The translations under genes and the position numbers were made by a program. A DNA stretch of 34,605 nucleotides from Phycisphaerales bacterium (GTDB lineage: Bacteria; Planctomycetota; Phycisphaerae; Phycisphaerales; UBA1924). The notes below the pieces were generated by a model. It saw only the letters and a list, made by a program, of their open reading frames with translations, was not told where the DNA came from and searched no databases. How positions within the stretch are numbered: the stretch's first letter is position 1; each line of letters opens with the position of its first letter. The DNA lies in assembly GCA_016742075.1 (NCBI GenBank), contig JACVCL010000013.1, positions 1 to 34,605 of the forward strand, given 5' to 3'. Of the stretch, positions 7,143 through 14,963 are shown piece after piece.

Positions 7143-7795
7143 TGCGGAGCATCAACCGGCGTGGCGTGCGGATCCTGCTCGTTCTCGGGCTGCTGGCCCC
7201 GGTGGCGGCGGCGCCGGGGTGCAAGGGCGCCGGGCCCGCCCGCCCGAGCGGCCCCGCGTTCGAGAGCGAGGCGGTGCGCGTCGCCGATGCGCAGCGGCTG
7301 GCGCTGGAGGCCGAGCGGCACGCCGCGGCCGGGCGCGTCGCCGACGCGGTGACCACGTACGAATCGGCGCTCGGCCGCTACGCGGAGTTCGGCCCGGCCT
7401 GGCACAACCTCGGCGAGCTGTACATGCGGCAGGAGCGCTACCTCGAGGCCGCCGAGGCCTTCTCGCGCGCCGCCGAGCTCTCGCCCTCCGACCCTCGGCC
7501 GCTCTACAACCTCGGCGTGCTGTACTTCAACCGAAAGTACCCGCGCGAGGCCCGCACCGAGTGGGTGCGGGCGCTCGACCGCGACCCCAACTACCTGCCC
7601 GCGCTCCGCGGCGTGATCGAGGTCGACTGGCTGCTCCGCGACAAGAACGACCTGACCCTGCCCCGCATCGAGCGCGCCCTCATGCTCGAGCGCGACCCCG
7701 GGGTCCGCAAGGAACTGGAGTTCCGCAAGCTGCGCATCGAGACGCAGGACGAGGCCGAGGCCAAGTCGGCCCCGGGCCCCAAGCCGCGCTCCTGA
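7139..7795 (+). CDS. TPR-repeat lipoprotein, possible secretin pilotin
   Basis: This is a 218-residue protein beginning Met-Met at the ATGA overlap. The signal peptide is RILLVLGLLAPVAAAPGC, with a likely lipidated Cys28 (loose lipobox APGC). At least three tetratricopeptide units follow between about 50 and 155: AAAGRVADAVTTYESALGRY, PAWHNLGELYMRQERYLEAA and PLYNLGVLYFNRKYPREA. The last 60 residues are charged and helical. It closes the secretion operon. TPR lipoproteins of the PilF/PilW type act as pilotins that deliver secretins to the outer membrane, so that role is a reasonable inference. No secretin gene is in the window to pair with it, and general TPR scaffolding is the alternative. 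Confidence 0.8.
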   Translation: MMRSINRRGVRILLVLGLLAPVAAAPGCKGAGPARPSGPAFESEAVRVADAQRLALEAERHAAAGRVADAVTTYESALGRYAEFGPAWHNLGELYMRQERYLEAAEAFSRAAELSPSDPRPLYNLGVLYFNRKYPREARTEWVRALDRDPNYLPALRGVIEVDWLLRDKNDLTLPRIERALMLERDPGVRKELEFRKLRIETQDEAEAKSAPGPKPRS

Positions 7796-7816
7796 AGGCC
7801 CGCGGCGGGGGGCGGT

Positions 7817-8644
7817 TCAGCGGGGCGGGGCCTTGGGCGCCGTGCCCTCCGGCGGATGATCGACCGGGGCCCGCGGCCGGGGCGCCGGTGCGTTGGTGAC
7901 GGGCTTGGGCTCGTCGGTCTTCGGCGCCGGGCGGGCCGGGGGCGGGAGGGGCTCCGGGTCGGCCTCGCCGGGCTTGAGCTTCACGAAGCGGTAACCGCCC
8001 TTCTCGGCCCCCCACACCTGCTTGCCCTCGCTGTCCCAGCCCCGGTCCCACGTGACCATGTGGTCGTCGAAGATCTGCGCCTCGCTCGTGGCGTAGGTGG
8101 CGCCGCGGAGGTCCGATGGGCAGCCCTTGCCGTCGGTGGAACCCTTGAACGTGCCGTCGGGCTGGCGGCTGAGCACCAGGGCGCAGCCCTCCTTCAGCGT
8201 CAGCTTGTCGGGGGTCAGGTCGGCCAGCGGCTTCTCCTGCTTCCAGGCGCCCGCGAAGGCCAGCGCATCGCCGGGGAGGGTGTACACCTCCGACTTCAGC
8301 CGGCCGTCGGGCATCTCGCTCAGGCGGTAGACCCGCTGGCGGTACGGACGCTTCTGCATCACGCCCACCGCCTGCTCGACGTACAGCCACGGGCCGTCGG
8401 CCCGATCGGGCCAGATGCGGACCATGCGCAGCCGGATGTCCATGTAGTGCTCGGGATCGTCCTGGGCCTGACCGCGCGAGGTGAACGAGCCGGTCATGCG
8501 GGCCAGCAGGTCGTCGAGATCCGGGGCCTTCGCGGCCGAGGGCTTGGCCGGCGCCGGCTCGGCACCCTTGCCCGTGGGCTCGGCCCACGCCTGCCCGCAC
8601 CACAGACCCGCCGCCAGCACGCCGCCGATTGCCGCACGCTTCAT
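7817..8644 (-). CDS. CpcT/CpeT-family protein, secreted
   Basis: This is a 275-residue protein with a Sec signal peptide (MKRAAIGGVLAAGLWCGQAWA, cleavage near residue 21). Residues 42-223 follow the CpcT/CpeT pattern: LARMTGSFTSRGQAQDDPEHY, WLYVEQAVGVMQKRPYRQRVYRL, GCALVLSRQPDGTFKGST with a second cysteine in GKGCPSD, and WDRGWDSEGKQVWGAEKGGY. In cyanobacteria this fold attaches phycobilins to phycobiliproteins, but no pigment gene is present here and the protein is exported, so lyase activity should not be assumed. The C-terminal 45 residues are a Pro/Ala/Lys tail. A GAGGA site lies seven bases before the ATG. It converges tail to tail with the secretion operon, with 21 bases between. Confidence 0.82.
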   Translation of the reverse strand: MKRAAIGGVLAAGLWCGQAWAEPTGKGAEPAPAKPSAAKAPDLDDLLARMTGSFTSRGQAQDDPEHYMDIRLRMVRIWPDRADGPWLYVEQAVGVMQKRPYRQRVYRLSEMPDGRLKSEVYTLPGDALAFAGAWKQEKPLADLTPDKLTLKEGCALVLSRQPDGTFKGSTDGKGCPSDLRGATYATSEAQIFDDHMVTWDRGWDSEGKQVWGAEKGGYRFVKLKPGEADPEPLPPPARPAPKTDEPKPVTNAPAPRPRAPVDHPPEGTAPKAPPR

Positions 8645-8726
8645 CGCCTGGTCCTCACGCCCGCCCCGCCGGTTCGCAACCCTTCGGGCGGGAAAGTCTA
8701 CACCCCCGCCTCGTCCCCCGCGGCCC

Positions 8727-9584
8727 TCACAGCTCGGCCGTCCGCAGCACGAAATGCCCGGACTTCTCCCGATCGGCCTCCACGCTGAACACCGGGTGTC
8801 CCGGCTCGTGGTCGAGGAGCAGGATCCACCGGTTCTCGCACGCCGCCTTCAGCAGCTTCTGCCGCTCGAGCATCGAGGTGTACGGCTCGACGTCGTAGGC
8901 CAGGTTGGTCGTCGGCCGGGCGTGCAGGGCCGTGGGCACGACGTCGGAGACGAAGACGAGCGTCCGCCCGTCGGCCAGGGCCACACGCACGCACTGCTGG
9001 CCCCAGGTGTGGCCCGGGGTGGGCATCACGGTGACGCCCGGGACCACCTCGCGCTCGCCCTCGGCCAGCACCATGCGGGCGGCCACCGCGTCGTTGATGT
9101 GCGACCGGAGGTACGTCGCGTGCATGGTCGACTTGTTCGCCAGCGCATCGCGCCACTCGGTGGCCTGGGCGTGCACGCGGGCCCGGGGGAACGTGAGCGC
9201 TGGTGGCGCGTTCGGGTCGCCCCCGGCCGCCCGGGTGAGCCCTCCCGCGTGGTCGAAGTGCAGATGGGTGCAGACCACATCCTCCACCTGCGACGGGTCG
9301 ACGCCGCGCTCGGCCAGCGCGTCGTGCACCGCCCGGGGCTGCTGGGCGTAGATTCCCCGCTGCTTGGCGTCGAACTTGTCGCCGATCCCCGTCTCGATGA
9401 CCGCCAGCCGCCCGCCCGACTCCAGCAGCAGGCAGTTCTGCTCCATCGGCATCCGGTTCAGGTCGTCGATCACCCCCGGGGCGAACCACTTCGACCAGAC
9501 CACCTTCGGGATGAGCCCGAACATGCAGCCGGCGTCAAGCCGGAAGGTCCCCGCCCGCAGCAGCGTCGCATTCCATCGGGTCAT
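8727..9584 (-). CDS. Metallo-beta-lactamase-fold hydrolase
   Basis: This is a 285-residue protein with the metal-binding motif THLHFDHAGG (His107, His109, Asp111, His112), a second histidine in PTPGHTWGQ (His192) and the bridging aspartate in FVSDVVP (Asp214). A late LDHEPGHPVF segment could supply the last histidine. The arrangement is that of the MBL subgroup that includes methyl-parathion hydrolase and N-acyl-homoserine lactonases, where two metals activate water to cleave ester or lactone bonds. There is no signal peptide, so it is probably cytoplasmic. I used the ATG at 9584; a TTG 36 bases upstream is possible but adds unmatched residues. Neither has a strong ribosome-binding site. Substrate cannot be told from sequence. 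Confidence 0.85.
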   Translation of the reverse strand: MTRWNATLLRAGTFRLDAGCMFGLIPKVVWSKWFAPGVIDDLNRMPMEQNCLLLESGGRLAVIETGIGDKFDAKQRGIYAQQPRAVHDALAERGVDPSQVEDVVCTHLHFDHAGGLTRAAGGDPNAPPALTFPRARVHAQATEWRDALANKSTMHATYLRSHINDAVAARMVLAEGEREVVPGVTVMPTPGHTWGQQCVRVALADGRTLVFVSDVVPTALHARPTTNLAYDVEPYTSMLERQKLLKAACENRWILLLDHEPGHPVFSVEADREKSGHFVLRTAEL

Positions 9585-9670
9585 CCCGGCACGGTACGCC
9601 CCGCGGCTCGGGGCCCGCAAGCGGAGCGGCCCGGGCGACGCGCCGGTCCCGGAGCCCGTACCATGCGGCC

Positions 9671-10720
9671 ATGGCGACGGAGCGCTGGGTCTCGGCTGGT
9701 ACGCGCACGCCCGAGGAGGAGCAGGCCTCGTGGTCGCTGCGCCCCACGCGGCTGGGCGAGTACATCGGCCAGCGCGAGCTTGTCGAGCGCCTGACCATCG
9801 CCATCCAGGCCGCCCGCGGGCGCGCCGAACCGATGGAGCACCTGCTGCTGCACGGCCCGCCGGGACTGGGCAAGACCACCCTGGCCCACGTCATCGCCGC
9901 CGAGATGGGCGCCGCGGTGTACACCACCAGCGGGCCGGCCCTCACCCGCGCCGCCGACCTGGTGGGCGCCCTCACCAAGCTCAAGCCCAACGACGTGCTG
10001 TTCATCGACGAGATCCACCGCCTGCCCATCGCCGTCGAGGAGTTCATCTACCCGGCGATGGAGGACCGCAAGATCGACGTCGCCGTCGACTCGGGCATGA
10101 ACGGGCGCACCGTGACCATCCGCCTGCAGCCCTTCACGCTCATCGGCGCCACCACCCGCGCCGGCCTGCTGAGCGCCCCGCTGCGCAGCCGCTTCGGCCT
10201 GGTGCACCACCTCCGCTACTACCCCTGGGAAGACCTGCTGGAGATCGTCCGCCGCAGCGCCCGGCTGCTGTCGATGGACGCCGAGCCCACCGGGCTCGAG
10301 GCCATCGCCCGCCGCAGCCGCGGCACGCCCCGCATCGCCAACCGCCTGCTGCGGCGCGTGCGCGACTACGCGCAGGTGAAGGCCGCCGACCGCGTCGGCC
10401 CGCGCGTCGTCGAGGAGGCGCTGGCCCTGGAGGGGGTCGACACCCTGGGGCTCGACGAGCTCGACCGCAAGTATCTCCGCGTCATCGGCACCACCTACCG
10501 CGGCGGGCCCGTGGGGCTTGAGGCCGTCGCCGCCACCATGGGCGAGGACGCCGGCACCCTCGAAGACGTCGTCGAGCCGTACCTGCTGCAGGTGGGCTTC
10601 CTGGCCCGCACGCGGCGCGGGCGGCAGCTCACCGCCGACGGCGCGGCCTTCGCCGGCGTGCCCGCCCCGGCCGCGCCCGACGCGGCCGAGCCCCTGTTTT
10701 CCGACGGCCGCCCCGCCTAA
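9671..10720 (+). CDS. ruvB: Holliday junction branch-migration ATPase RuvB
   Basis: This is a 349-residue hexameric motor that drives branch migration with RuvA. Walker A is GPPGLGKT (62-69), Walker B is FIDEIH (111-116), and sensor 1/arginine-finger sequences LIGATTRAGLLSAPLRSRFG lie near 158-177. The RuvB beta-hairpin region follows Walker B (LPIAVEEFIYPAMEDRKID). The C-terminal winged helix is present (LDELDRKYLRVIGTTYRGGPVGLEAVA, then YLLQVGFLARTRRGRQLT). The length is normal. It is transcribed divergently from the MBL gene, with 86 bases between. ruvA and ruvC are not nearby, unlike many genomes where ruvAB are paired. Confidence 0.97.
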   Translation: MATERWVSAGTRTPEEEQASWSLRPTRLGEYIGQRELVERLTIAIQAARGRAEPMEHLLLHGPPGLGKTTLAHVIAAEMGAAVYTTSGPALTRAADLVGALTKLKPNDVLFIDEIHRLPIAVEEFIYPAMEDRKIDVAVDSGMNGRTVTIRLQPFTLIGATTRAGLLSAPLRSRFGLVHHLRYYPWEDLLEIVRRSARLLSMDAEPTGLEAIARRSRGTPRIANRLLRRVRDYAQVKAADRVGPRVVEEALALEGVDTLGLDELDRKYLRVIGTTYRGGPVGLEAVAATMGEDAGTLEDVVEPYLLQVGFLARTRRGRQLTADGAAFAGVPAPAAPDAAEPLFSDGRPA

Positions 10721-10766
10721 CCCCCCCTTTCCCGCCCACCGACGCGGCCGCGCCGCCCCGGGCGCC

Positions 10767-11315
10767 TCACACGCCGCCCTTTTCCCGCAGCAGCGCGAGC
10801 CCGGCCACCATGAGCGCCCCGCGGATGGCGCCGGTGGCGATCAGCTCGCCGATCTTCGCGGCGGGGGTCAGCTCGATGGCCACGTCCTCGCCCGCGTCGG
10901 GCCGGGGGGGGCCCAGCCGGCGCACCCCGCGGGCCAGAAAGAACACCGCGCGGTTGTTCTGGAGCGCCGGCGCCGGGTCGATCTCGCCGAGCACGCTCCA
11001 GTCGCCGCCGCCGAAGCCGGTCTCTTCCTCGAGCTCGCGCCGGGCCGCGGCCATCGGGTCGGCCTCGTGCTCGTCGAGGATGCCCCCGGGGAGCTCCAGC
11101 GTCTGGGTCTCGTTCCCGTGCCTGAACTGCCGCACGAGCACGATCTGTCCGTCGTCGGTGACGGCGCAGACGATCGCGAAATCGCGGAACAGGAGCCGGT
11201 AGTAGTCGCGCTCCGAGGCCTCGGGCTCGCCCTCGCGCCGGCGCAGGCTGCGCTCGACCACGAACCGCACCGCCCGGAACACCACCGAACGCTCGCGGAT
11301 CAACCAACGCGCCAT
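10767..11315 (-). CDS. NUDIX hydrolase, ADP-ribose pyrophosphatase-like
   Basis: This is a 182-residue protein. The NUDIX box runs from about 77 to 101 and ends RRELEEETGF; the preceding LELPGGILDEHEADPMAAA gives one residue more than the GX5EX7REUXEEXGU consensus between the first glutamate and the REL. Upstream strands (FAIVCAVTDDGQIVLVRQFRHG) match the ADP-ribose pyrophosphatase subgroup, which hydrolyses ADP-ribose to AMP and ribose 5-phosphate. The start is the ATG at 11315 with GAGGT about eight bases upstream; a GTG at 11324 is in frame but lies after that site. It is the last of five co-directional genes beginning with iscS. The specific substrate is uncertain. Confidence 0.88.
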   Translation of the reverse strand: MARWLIRERSVVFRAVRFVVERSLRRREGEPEASERDYYRLLFRDFAIVCAVTDDGQIVLVRQFRHGNETQTLELPGGILDEHEADPMAAARRELEEETGFGGGDWSVLGEIDPAPALQNNRAVFFLARGVRRLGPPRPDAGEDVAIELTPAAKIGELIATGAIRGALMVAGLALLREKGGV

Positions 11316-11360
11316 GCCGCGCACCTCACGTTCAGGGAGCGGGGGGAACGAGCCCGACGA

Positions 11361-12755
11361 TCACCGCCCGCCGCGCTTCATCATCTGCAGCTGCTGGCGG
11401 ATCATGTTCCGCATCATCCGCACCTCACTCGGCGGGATGCCCTCCTTCTCCATGTCGAGGGTGATCGCGGCGTTCCACGTCTCGGCGTCGGGCACGGGGC
11501 GCAGGCCCAGTTCCTTTTCCATCCGCCGCTCGAGGTCGGGCATGTGGCCGCCGCCGTAGATGACGGCGATGTTCCGGGCCTTGCCGGCGTCGAGCGCGGC
11601 CTTCAGGTCGTCGAGCACCACCTGGTTCCGCTCGTCGATGATCACCTTCAGCAGGGCCTTGCCGCCGGGCATCGACGTGGCCATCAGCGACTCGTCGACG
11701 CTCGACATCATCTCCATGATCATGAGCTTCCCGCGGGCCGAAGCGCCGGGCAGCAGCTCGATGAGCTTCAGCACCGTGCCCGCCAGCCGCGCCGTGAAGC
11801 TCGAACCGTCGAGCATCGATAGCAGCGGGGCCGCGTCGCCACCCTCCCGGACGATCCGCGCGTTCACCTGATCCACCGACATGTCGGAGTTCTTGAACTG
11901 CGGCCGCAGCATGTCCATCTCGTCGATCTGGAAGGTCAGATCGAGCGCCCGCGCCAGCTGCGACTGCAGGCCCTCCTGATCTTCGAGCTCCGCGGGCTTG
12001 AAGGGCTCGAGGTCGGAAAGCGCCGCGTCGGCCGCGGGGCCCTCGCCGCCCGGCCGGCCGTCGGCCCCCAGGCTGCGCAGCGTGAACGAAGCGCCGTCGG
12101 CGGCACGCTCGTACACCAGCGCCCGGCCCCAGCCGTCGGCCTTGCCTTTGGCCAGCCACATCTGGGCCCGCCGGTGCCTGGCGAGCTCCTCGCCGAGCGT
12201 CGCCAGCGACTCGGGGTACGCGCCCGATTCCTTCCTGTGCTTTTCGATGATGAGCCCGACCGTCCGCAACCGGGCCTTGGTCGTCTCGGCCCGCTCGGCG
12301 TCGGTCTTCGGCTCGCCCGACCCGAAGCCCGGCGGCGCGACGCCCTCGAACAGCACCAGGTCCTGCCCGTCGAGGAACTTCTGCAGCGTGCGGTAGAACG
12401 ACCGGTCAGCAATGTGAATGGCCCCCACCAGCGTCACGGTGGGCGAGCCGGCGACCGGCGCGCCCTCGGCATTGACGAGCCGGTACGGCTGCTGGAGCAC
12501 CTCCAGCCGCCGGATGCGCTCGCCGGCGTCGCGGGTGCGCAGCCACGGGTGGCCTGCCGCCGTGGCCTCCGCGGCGCGGGCCGGCTTCGCCGAGTCGGGG
12601 GCGGGTGACGCGGCGGGCTCGGCCGGCTGGCCGGTGGGCGCGGCCGACGCGGGATCGCGTGCCGCCGCCGGAGCCACCGCCGCGATCGCGGCCACGAGCC
12701 CGAACGCCGCCGCCAGGACACGAACAAGCCATCCGCCGGTGCGACCGAGCGTCAT
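11361..12755 (-). CDS. TraB/GumN-like protein with an inserted GspG-like domain
   Basis: This is a 464-residue exported protein. A signal peptide spans about 1-32 (VLAAAFGLVAAIAAVAPAAA), followed by a Pro/Ala linker. TraB/GumN (Tiki-like) hallmarks are VTLVGAIHIADRSFY (107-121), VLFEGVAP (134-141), IDERNQVVLDDL (373-384) and VIYGGGHMPDLERRM (398-412), including the paired GxxH and GxGH-type histidines. Between the second and third motifs, residues about 161-243 read like the globular part of GspG: LIIEKHRKESGAYPESLATL, KADGWGRALVYE and LRSLGADGRPGGEGP. No prepilin helix is present. The ATG at 12755 is chosen because AGGAG lies seven bases upstream. It follows iscA by 49 bases. TraB-family proteins may be metalloproteases, but its own reaction is unknown. 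Confidence 0.75.
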   Translation of the reverse strand: MTLGRTGGWLVRVLAAAFGLVAAIAAVAPAAARDPASAAPTGQPAEPAASPAPDSAKPARAAEATAAGHPWLRTRDAGERIRRLEVLQQPYRLVNAEGAPVAGSPTVTLVGAIHIADRSFYRTLQKFLDGQDLVLFEGVAPPGFGSGEPKTDAERAETTKARLRTVGLIIEKHRKESGAYPESLATLGEELARHRRAQMWLAKGKADGWGRALVYERAADGASFTLRSLGADGRPGGEGPAADAALSDLEPFKPAELEDQEGLQSQLARALDLTFQIDEMDMLRPQFKNSDMSVDQVNARIVREGGDAAPLLSMLDGSSFTARLAGTVLKLIELLPGASARGKLMIMEMMSSVDESLMATSMPGGKALLKVIIDERNQVVLDDLKAALDAGKARNIAVIYGGGHMPDLERRMEKELGLRPVPDAETWNAAITLDMEKEGIPPSEVRMMRNMIRQQLQMMKRGGR

Positions 12756-12804
12756 CGCGCTGCTCCTGAAGATGAAAGGGAACAACCCCGCGCCGGGAGG
12801 CGCA

Positions 12805-13137
12805 TCACACCGCGAACGATGACCCGCAGCCGCACGAGGTGTTGGCGTTGGGGTTCTGGAACACGAACCCGCGGCCCATGATCTCGTCCTTGAAGTCGAT
12901 CGTCGTGCCGTTGAGGTACAGCAGGCTCTTGGGGTCGCAGATGACCTTGATGCCGTGCTGGTCGAACTCCTCGTCGGAGTCCTTCTGCACCTCCGTCAGG
13001 TCGAGCACGTACGAGAAGCCCGAGCAGCCGCCGCCCTTGACGCCGACGCGCAGGCGGATTCTCTGGGGGTCCAGCTCCTGCTGCTTGACGATGGTCGTGA
13101 TCTCGCGGGCCGCGGTGGGGGTGAGCGTGATGGCCAT
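12805..13137 (-). CDS. iscA: A-type iron-sulfur carrier (IscA/ErpA/SufA family)
   Basis: This is a 110-residue A-type carrier that receives Fe-S clusters from the IscU scaffold and passes them to target enzymes. The three conserved cysteines are present: Cys38 in GGGCSGFSY and Cys102/Cys104 in TSCGCGSSF. DPKSLLYLNGTTIDF matches the family core. The length is normal. A GAGGA site lies seven bases before the ATG. It is third in iscS-iscU-iscA, 38 bases after iscU. IscA, ErpA and SufA cannot be told apart from sequence alone; the neighbourhood favours the isc label. Confidence 0.93.
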   Translation of the reverse strand: MAITLTPTAAREITTIVKQQELDPQRIRLRVGVKGGGCSGFSYVLDLTEVQKDSDEEFDQHGIKVICDPKSLLYLNGTTIDFKDEIMGRGFVFQNPNANTSCGCGSSFAV

Positions 13138-13175
13138 GGGTTGGTCCTCGATATCCGATGCCGGAGACGGCGGGT

Positions 13176-13607
13176 TCAGTGGGCCTGGGCGGCGTCGGCC
13201 TCGGCGGGCAGGCCGTTCTTCTTCCTGTAGTCGGCGATGGCGGTGCGGATGCTGTCCTCGGCCAGCACCGAGCAGTGGATCTTCACCGGCGGCAGCGAGA
13301 GCTCCTGCACGATGTCAGTGTTTTTGATCTGCATCGCCTCGTCGACCGTCTTGCCCTTCAGCCACTCGGTGGCCAGCGACGACGAGGCGATCGCCGAGCC
13401 GCAGCCGAAGCACTTGAACTTCGCGTCCGCGATCCGCCCGCTCGCCGGGTCGACCTTGATCTGGAGCTGCATCACGTCGCCGCACTCGGGCGCGCCGACG
13501 ATGCCGACGCCGATGTCCTTCCGCTCCTTCACCTCTTTCGACGTGCCGAAGGAGCCGACGTTGCGGGGGTTCTCGTAATGATCAATGACTTTGGGTGAGT
13601 ATGCCAT
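13176..13607 (-). CDS. iscU: Iron-sulfur cluster scaffold IscU
   Basis: This is a 143-residue scaffold on which 2Fe-2S clusters are built from sulfur supplied by IscS. The ligands are all there: Cys42 and Asp44 in GAPECGDVM, Cys66 in KCFGCGSAIASSS and Cys112 in KIHCSVLAEDSI. The LPPVK motif (106-110), which in IscU proteins is the recognition site for the Hsp70 chaperone HscA, is intact although no hscA or hscB lies in this cluster. The gene starts 39 bases after iscS, with only a weak ribosome-binding site, so some coupling to iscS translation is possible. Confidence 0.95.
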   Translation of the reverse strand: MAYSPKVIDHYENPRNVGSFGTSKEVKERKDIGVGIVGAPECGDVMQLQIKVDPASGRIADAKFKCFGCGSAIASSSLATEWLKGKTVDEAMQIKNTDIVQELSLPPVKIHCSVLAEDSIRTAIADYRKKNGLPAEADAAQAH

Positions 13608-13646
13608 GGTGTGCTCGTGCTCGGTTGAACGGGCCCGCGGGCGGCC

Positions 13647-14915
13647 TCAGTGCTGCTGCCACTCGATCTTCGTGATGTCGATCCCCTCCAGGTGCATCTC
13701 GTACAGCGGCGACATCTCCCGCAGCTTCCGCACCGCCTTCGTGATCTCCGCCGCGGCGTAGTCCACCTGCTCCTCGGTCGTCCACCGCCCCATCGACAGC
13801 CGCAGCGAGGAGTGGGCCAGCTCGTCGCCCACGCCCAGGCTCTTGAGCACGTACGAGGGCTCCAGCGACGCGCTGGTGCACGCCGAGCCCGACGAGCAGG
13901 CGATGTTCTTGATCGCCATCATCAGCCCCTCGCCCTCGACGAAGCCGAACGAGATGTTGGCGATGTGCGGCAGGCGGCGGTCCTTGTGGCCGTTCACCTG
14001 GCTGTGGTCGAGAGCCCCCAGAAGCGACGTCTCGAGCCGCGTCCGCAGCCGGAACAGCCGCTCGCGGTCCGAGTCCATCTCGGCCCGCGCGATCCGGCAC
14101 GCCTCGCCCAGCCCGACGATGCCCGTCACGTTGTGCGTGCCCGAGCGGAAGCCCCGCTCCTGACCGCCGCCGTCGATCTGCGACACCAGCCGCACCCGCG
14201 GGTTGCGCCGCCGCACGTACAGCCCGCCGACGCCCTTCGGACCGTAGATCTTGTGACCCGACCACGTCATCAGATCGATGCCGTCGGTCTCCACGTTGGT
14301 CGGCATCTTCCCCACCCACTGCGTCGCGTCGGTGTGGAACACGATGTCGTCGCGGCCGCCGCCCTTGCGCAGCTCGCGGATCATCCGGCCGATCTCCGGC
14401 ACCTCGTTGATCGTCCCCAACTCGTTGTTCGCCCACATGATCGACACCAGGATCGTGTCGTCGCGCAGCGCACCCCGCACCATCTCGGCCGTGATGATCC
14501 CGTCCGGCCGCGGCTGCAGGAAGGTCACGTCGAACCCCTCCTTCATCAGACGCTTGCACGGGTCGAGCACCGCCTTGTGCTCGTGCATCGCCGTCACGAT
14601 GTGCCCGCGCCCCCCCCGGCCCGCCGGCGCACGCTCGTACATCTCGGCGACGCCCTTGATCGCCAGGTTGTTCCCCTCCGTCGCCCCGCTCGTGAACACG
14701 ATCTCCTTCGGGCTCGCCCCGATCAGCGCCGCGCAGTGCTCCCGCGCCCCCTCGATCGCGTCCTCGGCCTCCCAGCCGAACTTGTGGTTCCGAGAACCCG
14801 CGTTCCCGAACCTCTCGGTGAAATACGGCAGCATCGCCTGCACCACCCGCGGGTCGCACGGGGTCGTCGCGGCGTGGTCGAAGTACACGGGCAGCTTCAG
14901 CGTCGTCGAGGCCAT
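13647..14915 (-). CDS. iscS: Cysteine desulfurase IscS
   Basis: This PLP enzyme converts cysteine to alanine and holds the sulfur as a persulfide for IscU. The 422 residues include the PLP lysine in SGHKIYGPKG (Lys222), the N-terminal YFDHAATTPCDPRV, FTSGATEGNNLAI, the substrate histidine in MHEHKAV, and the catalytic loop SSGSACTSASLEPSYVL with Cys346. The long, flexible cysteine loop marks the IscS (group I) type rather than SufS. AAGGA sits five bases before the ATG. It heads a minus-strand unit, iscS-iscU-iscA-TraB-like-NUDIX, whose gaps are all under 50 bases. No iscR gene precedes it. Compared with the E. coli enzyme it has a short insert near residues 95-103. Confidence 0.96.
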   Translation of the reverse strand: MASTTLKLPVYFDHAATTPCDPRVVQAMLPYFTERFGNAGSRNHKFGWEAEDAIEGAREHCAALIGASPKEIVFTSGATEGNNLAIKGVAEMYERAPAGRGGRGHIVTAMHEHKAVLDPCKRLMKEGFDVTFLQPRPDGIITAEMVRGALRDDTILVSIMWANNELGTINEVPEIGRMIRELRKGGGRDDIVFHTDATQWVGKMPTNVETDGIDLMTWSGHKIYGPKGVGGLYVRRRNPRVRLVSQIDGGGQERGFRSGTHNVTGIVGLGEACRIARAEMDSDRERLFRLRTRLETSLLGALDHSQVNGHKDRRLPHIANISFGFVEGEGLMMAIKNIACSSGSACTSASLEPSYVLKSLGVGDELAHSSLRLSMGRWTTEEQVDYAAAEITKAVRKLREMSPLYEMHLEGIDITKIEWQQH

Positions 14916-14943
14916 GGCGTTCCTTGGGTCGTTTCCCCAGTCC

Positions 14944-14958
14944 TGAGACTCGATCTCA
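14944..14958 (-). promoter_or_regulatory. Palindrome at the predicted isc transcription start
   Basis: TGAGA and TCTCA flank the five bases CTCGA, forming a 15-bp dyad 29 bases before the iscS start codon. It lies just downstream of a good minus-strand -10 element, where a repressor would block initiation. The binding protein is unknown and I do not match it to the known IscR or Fur sites. Confidence 0.35.
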
Positions 14959-14963
14959 ATGCC

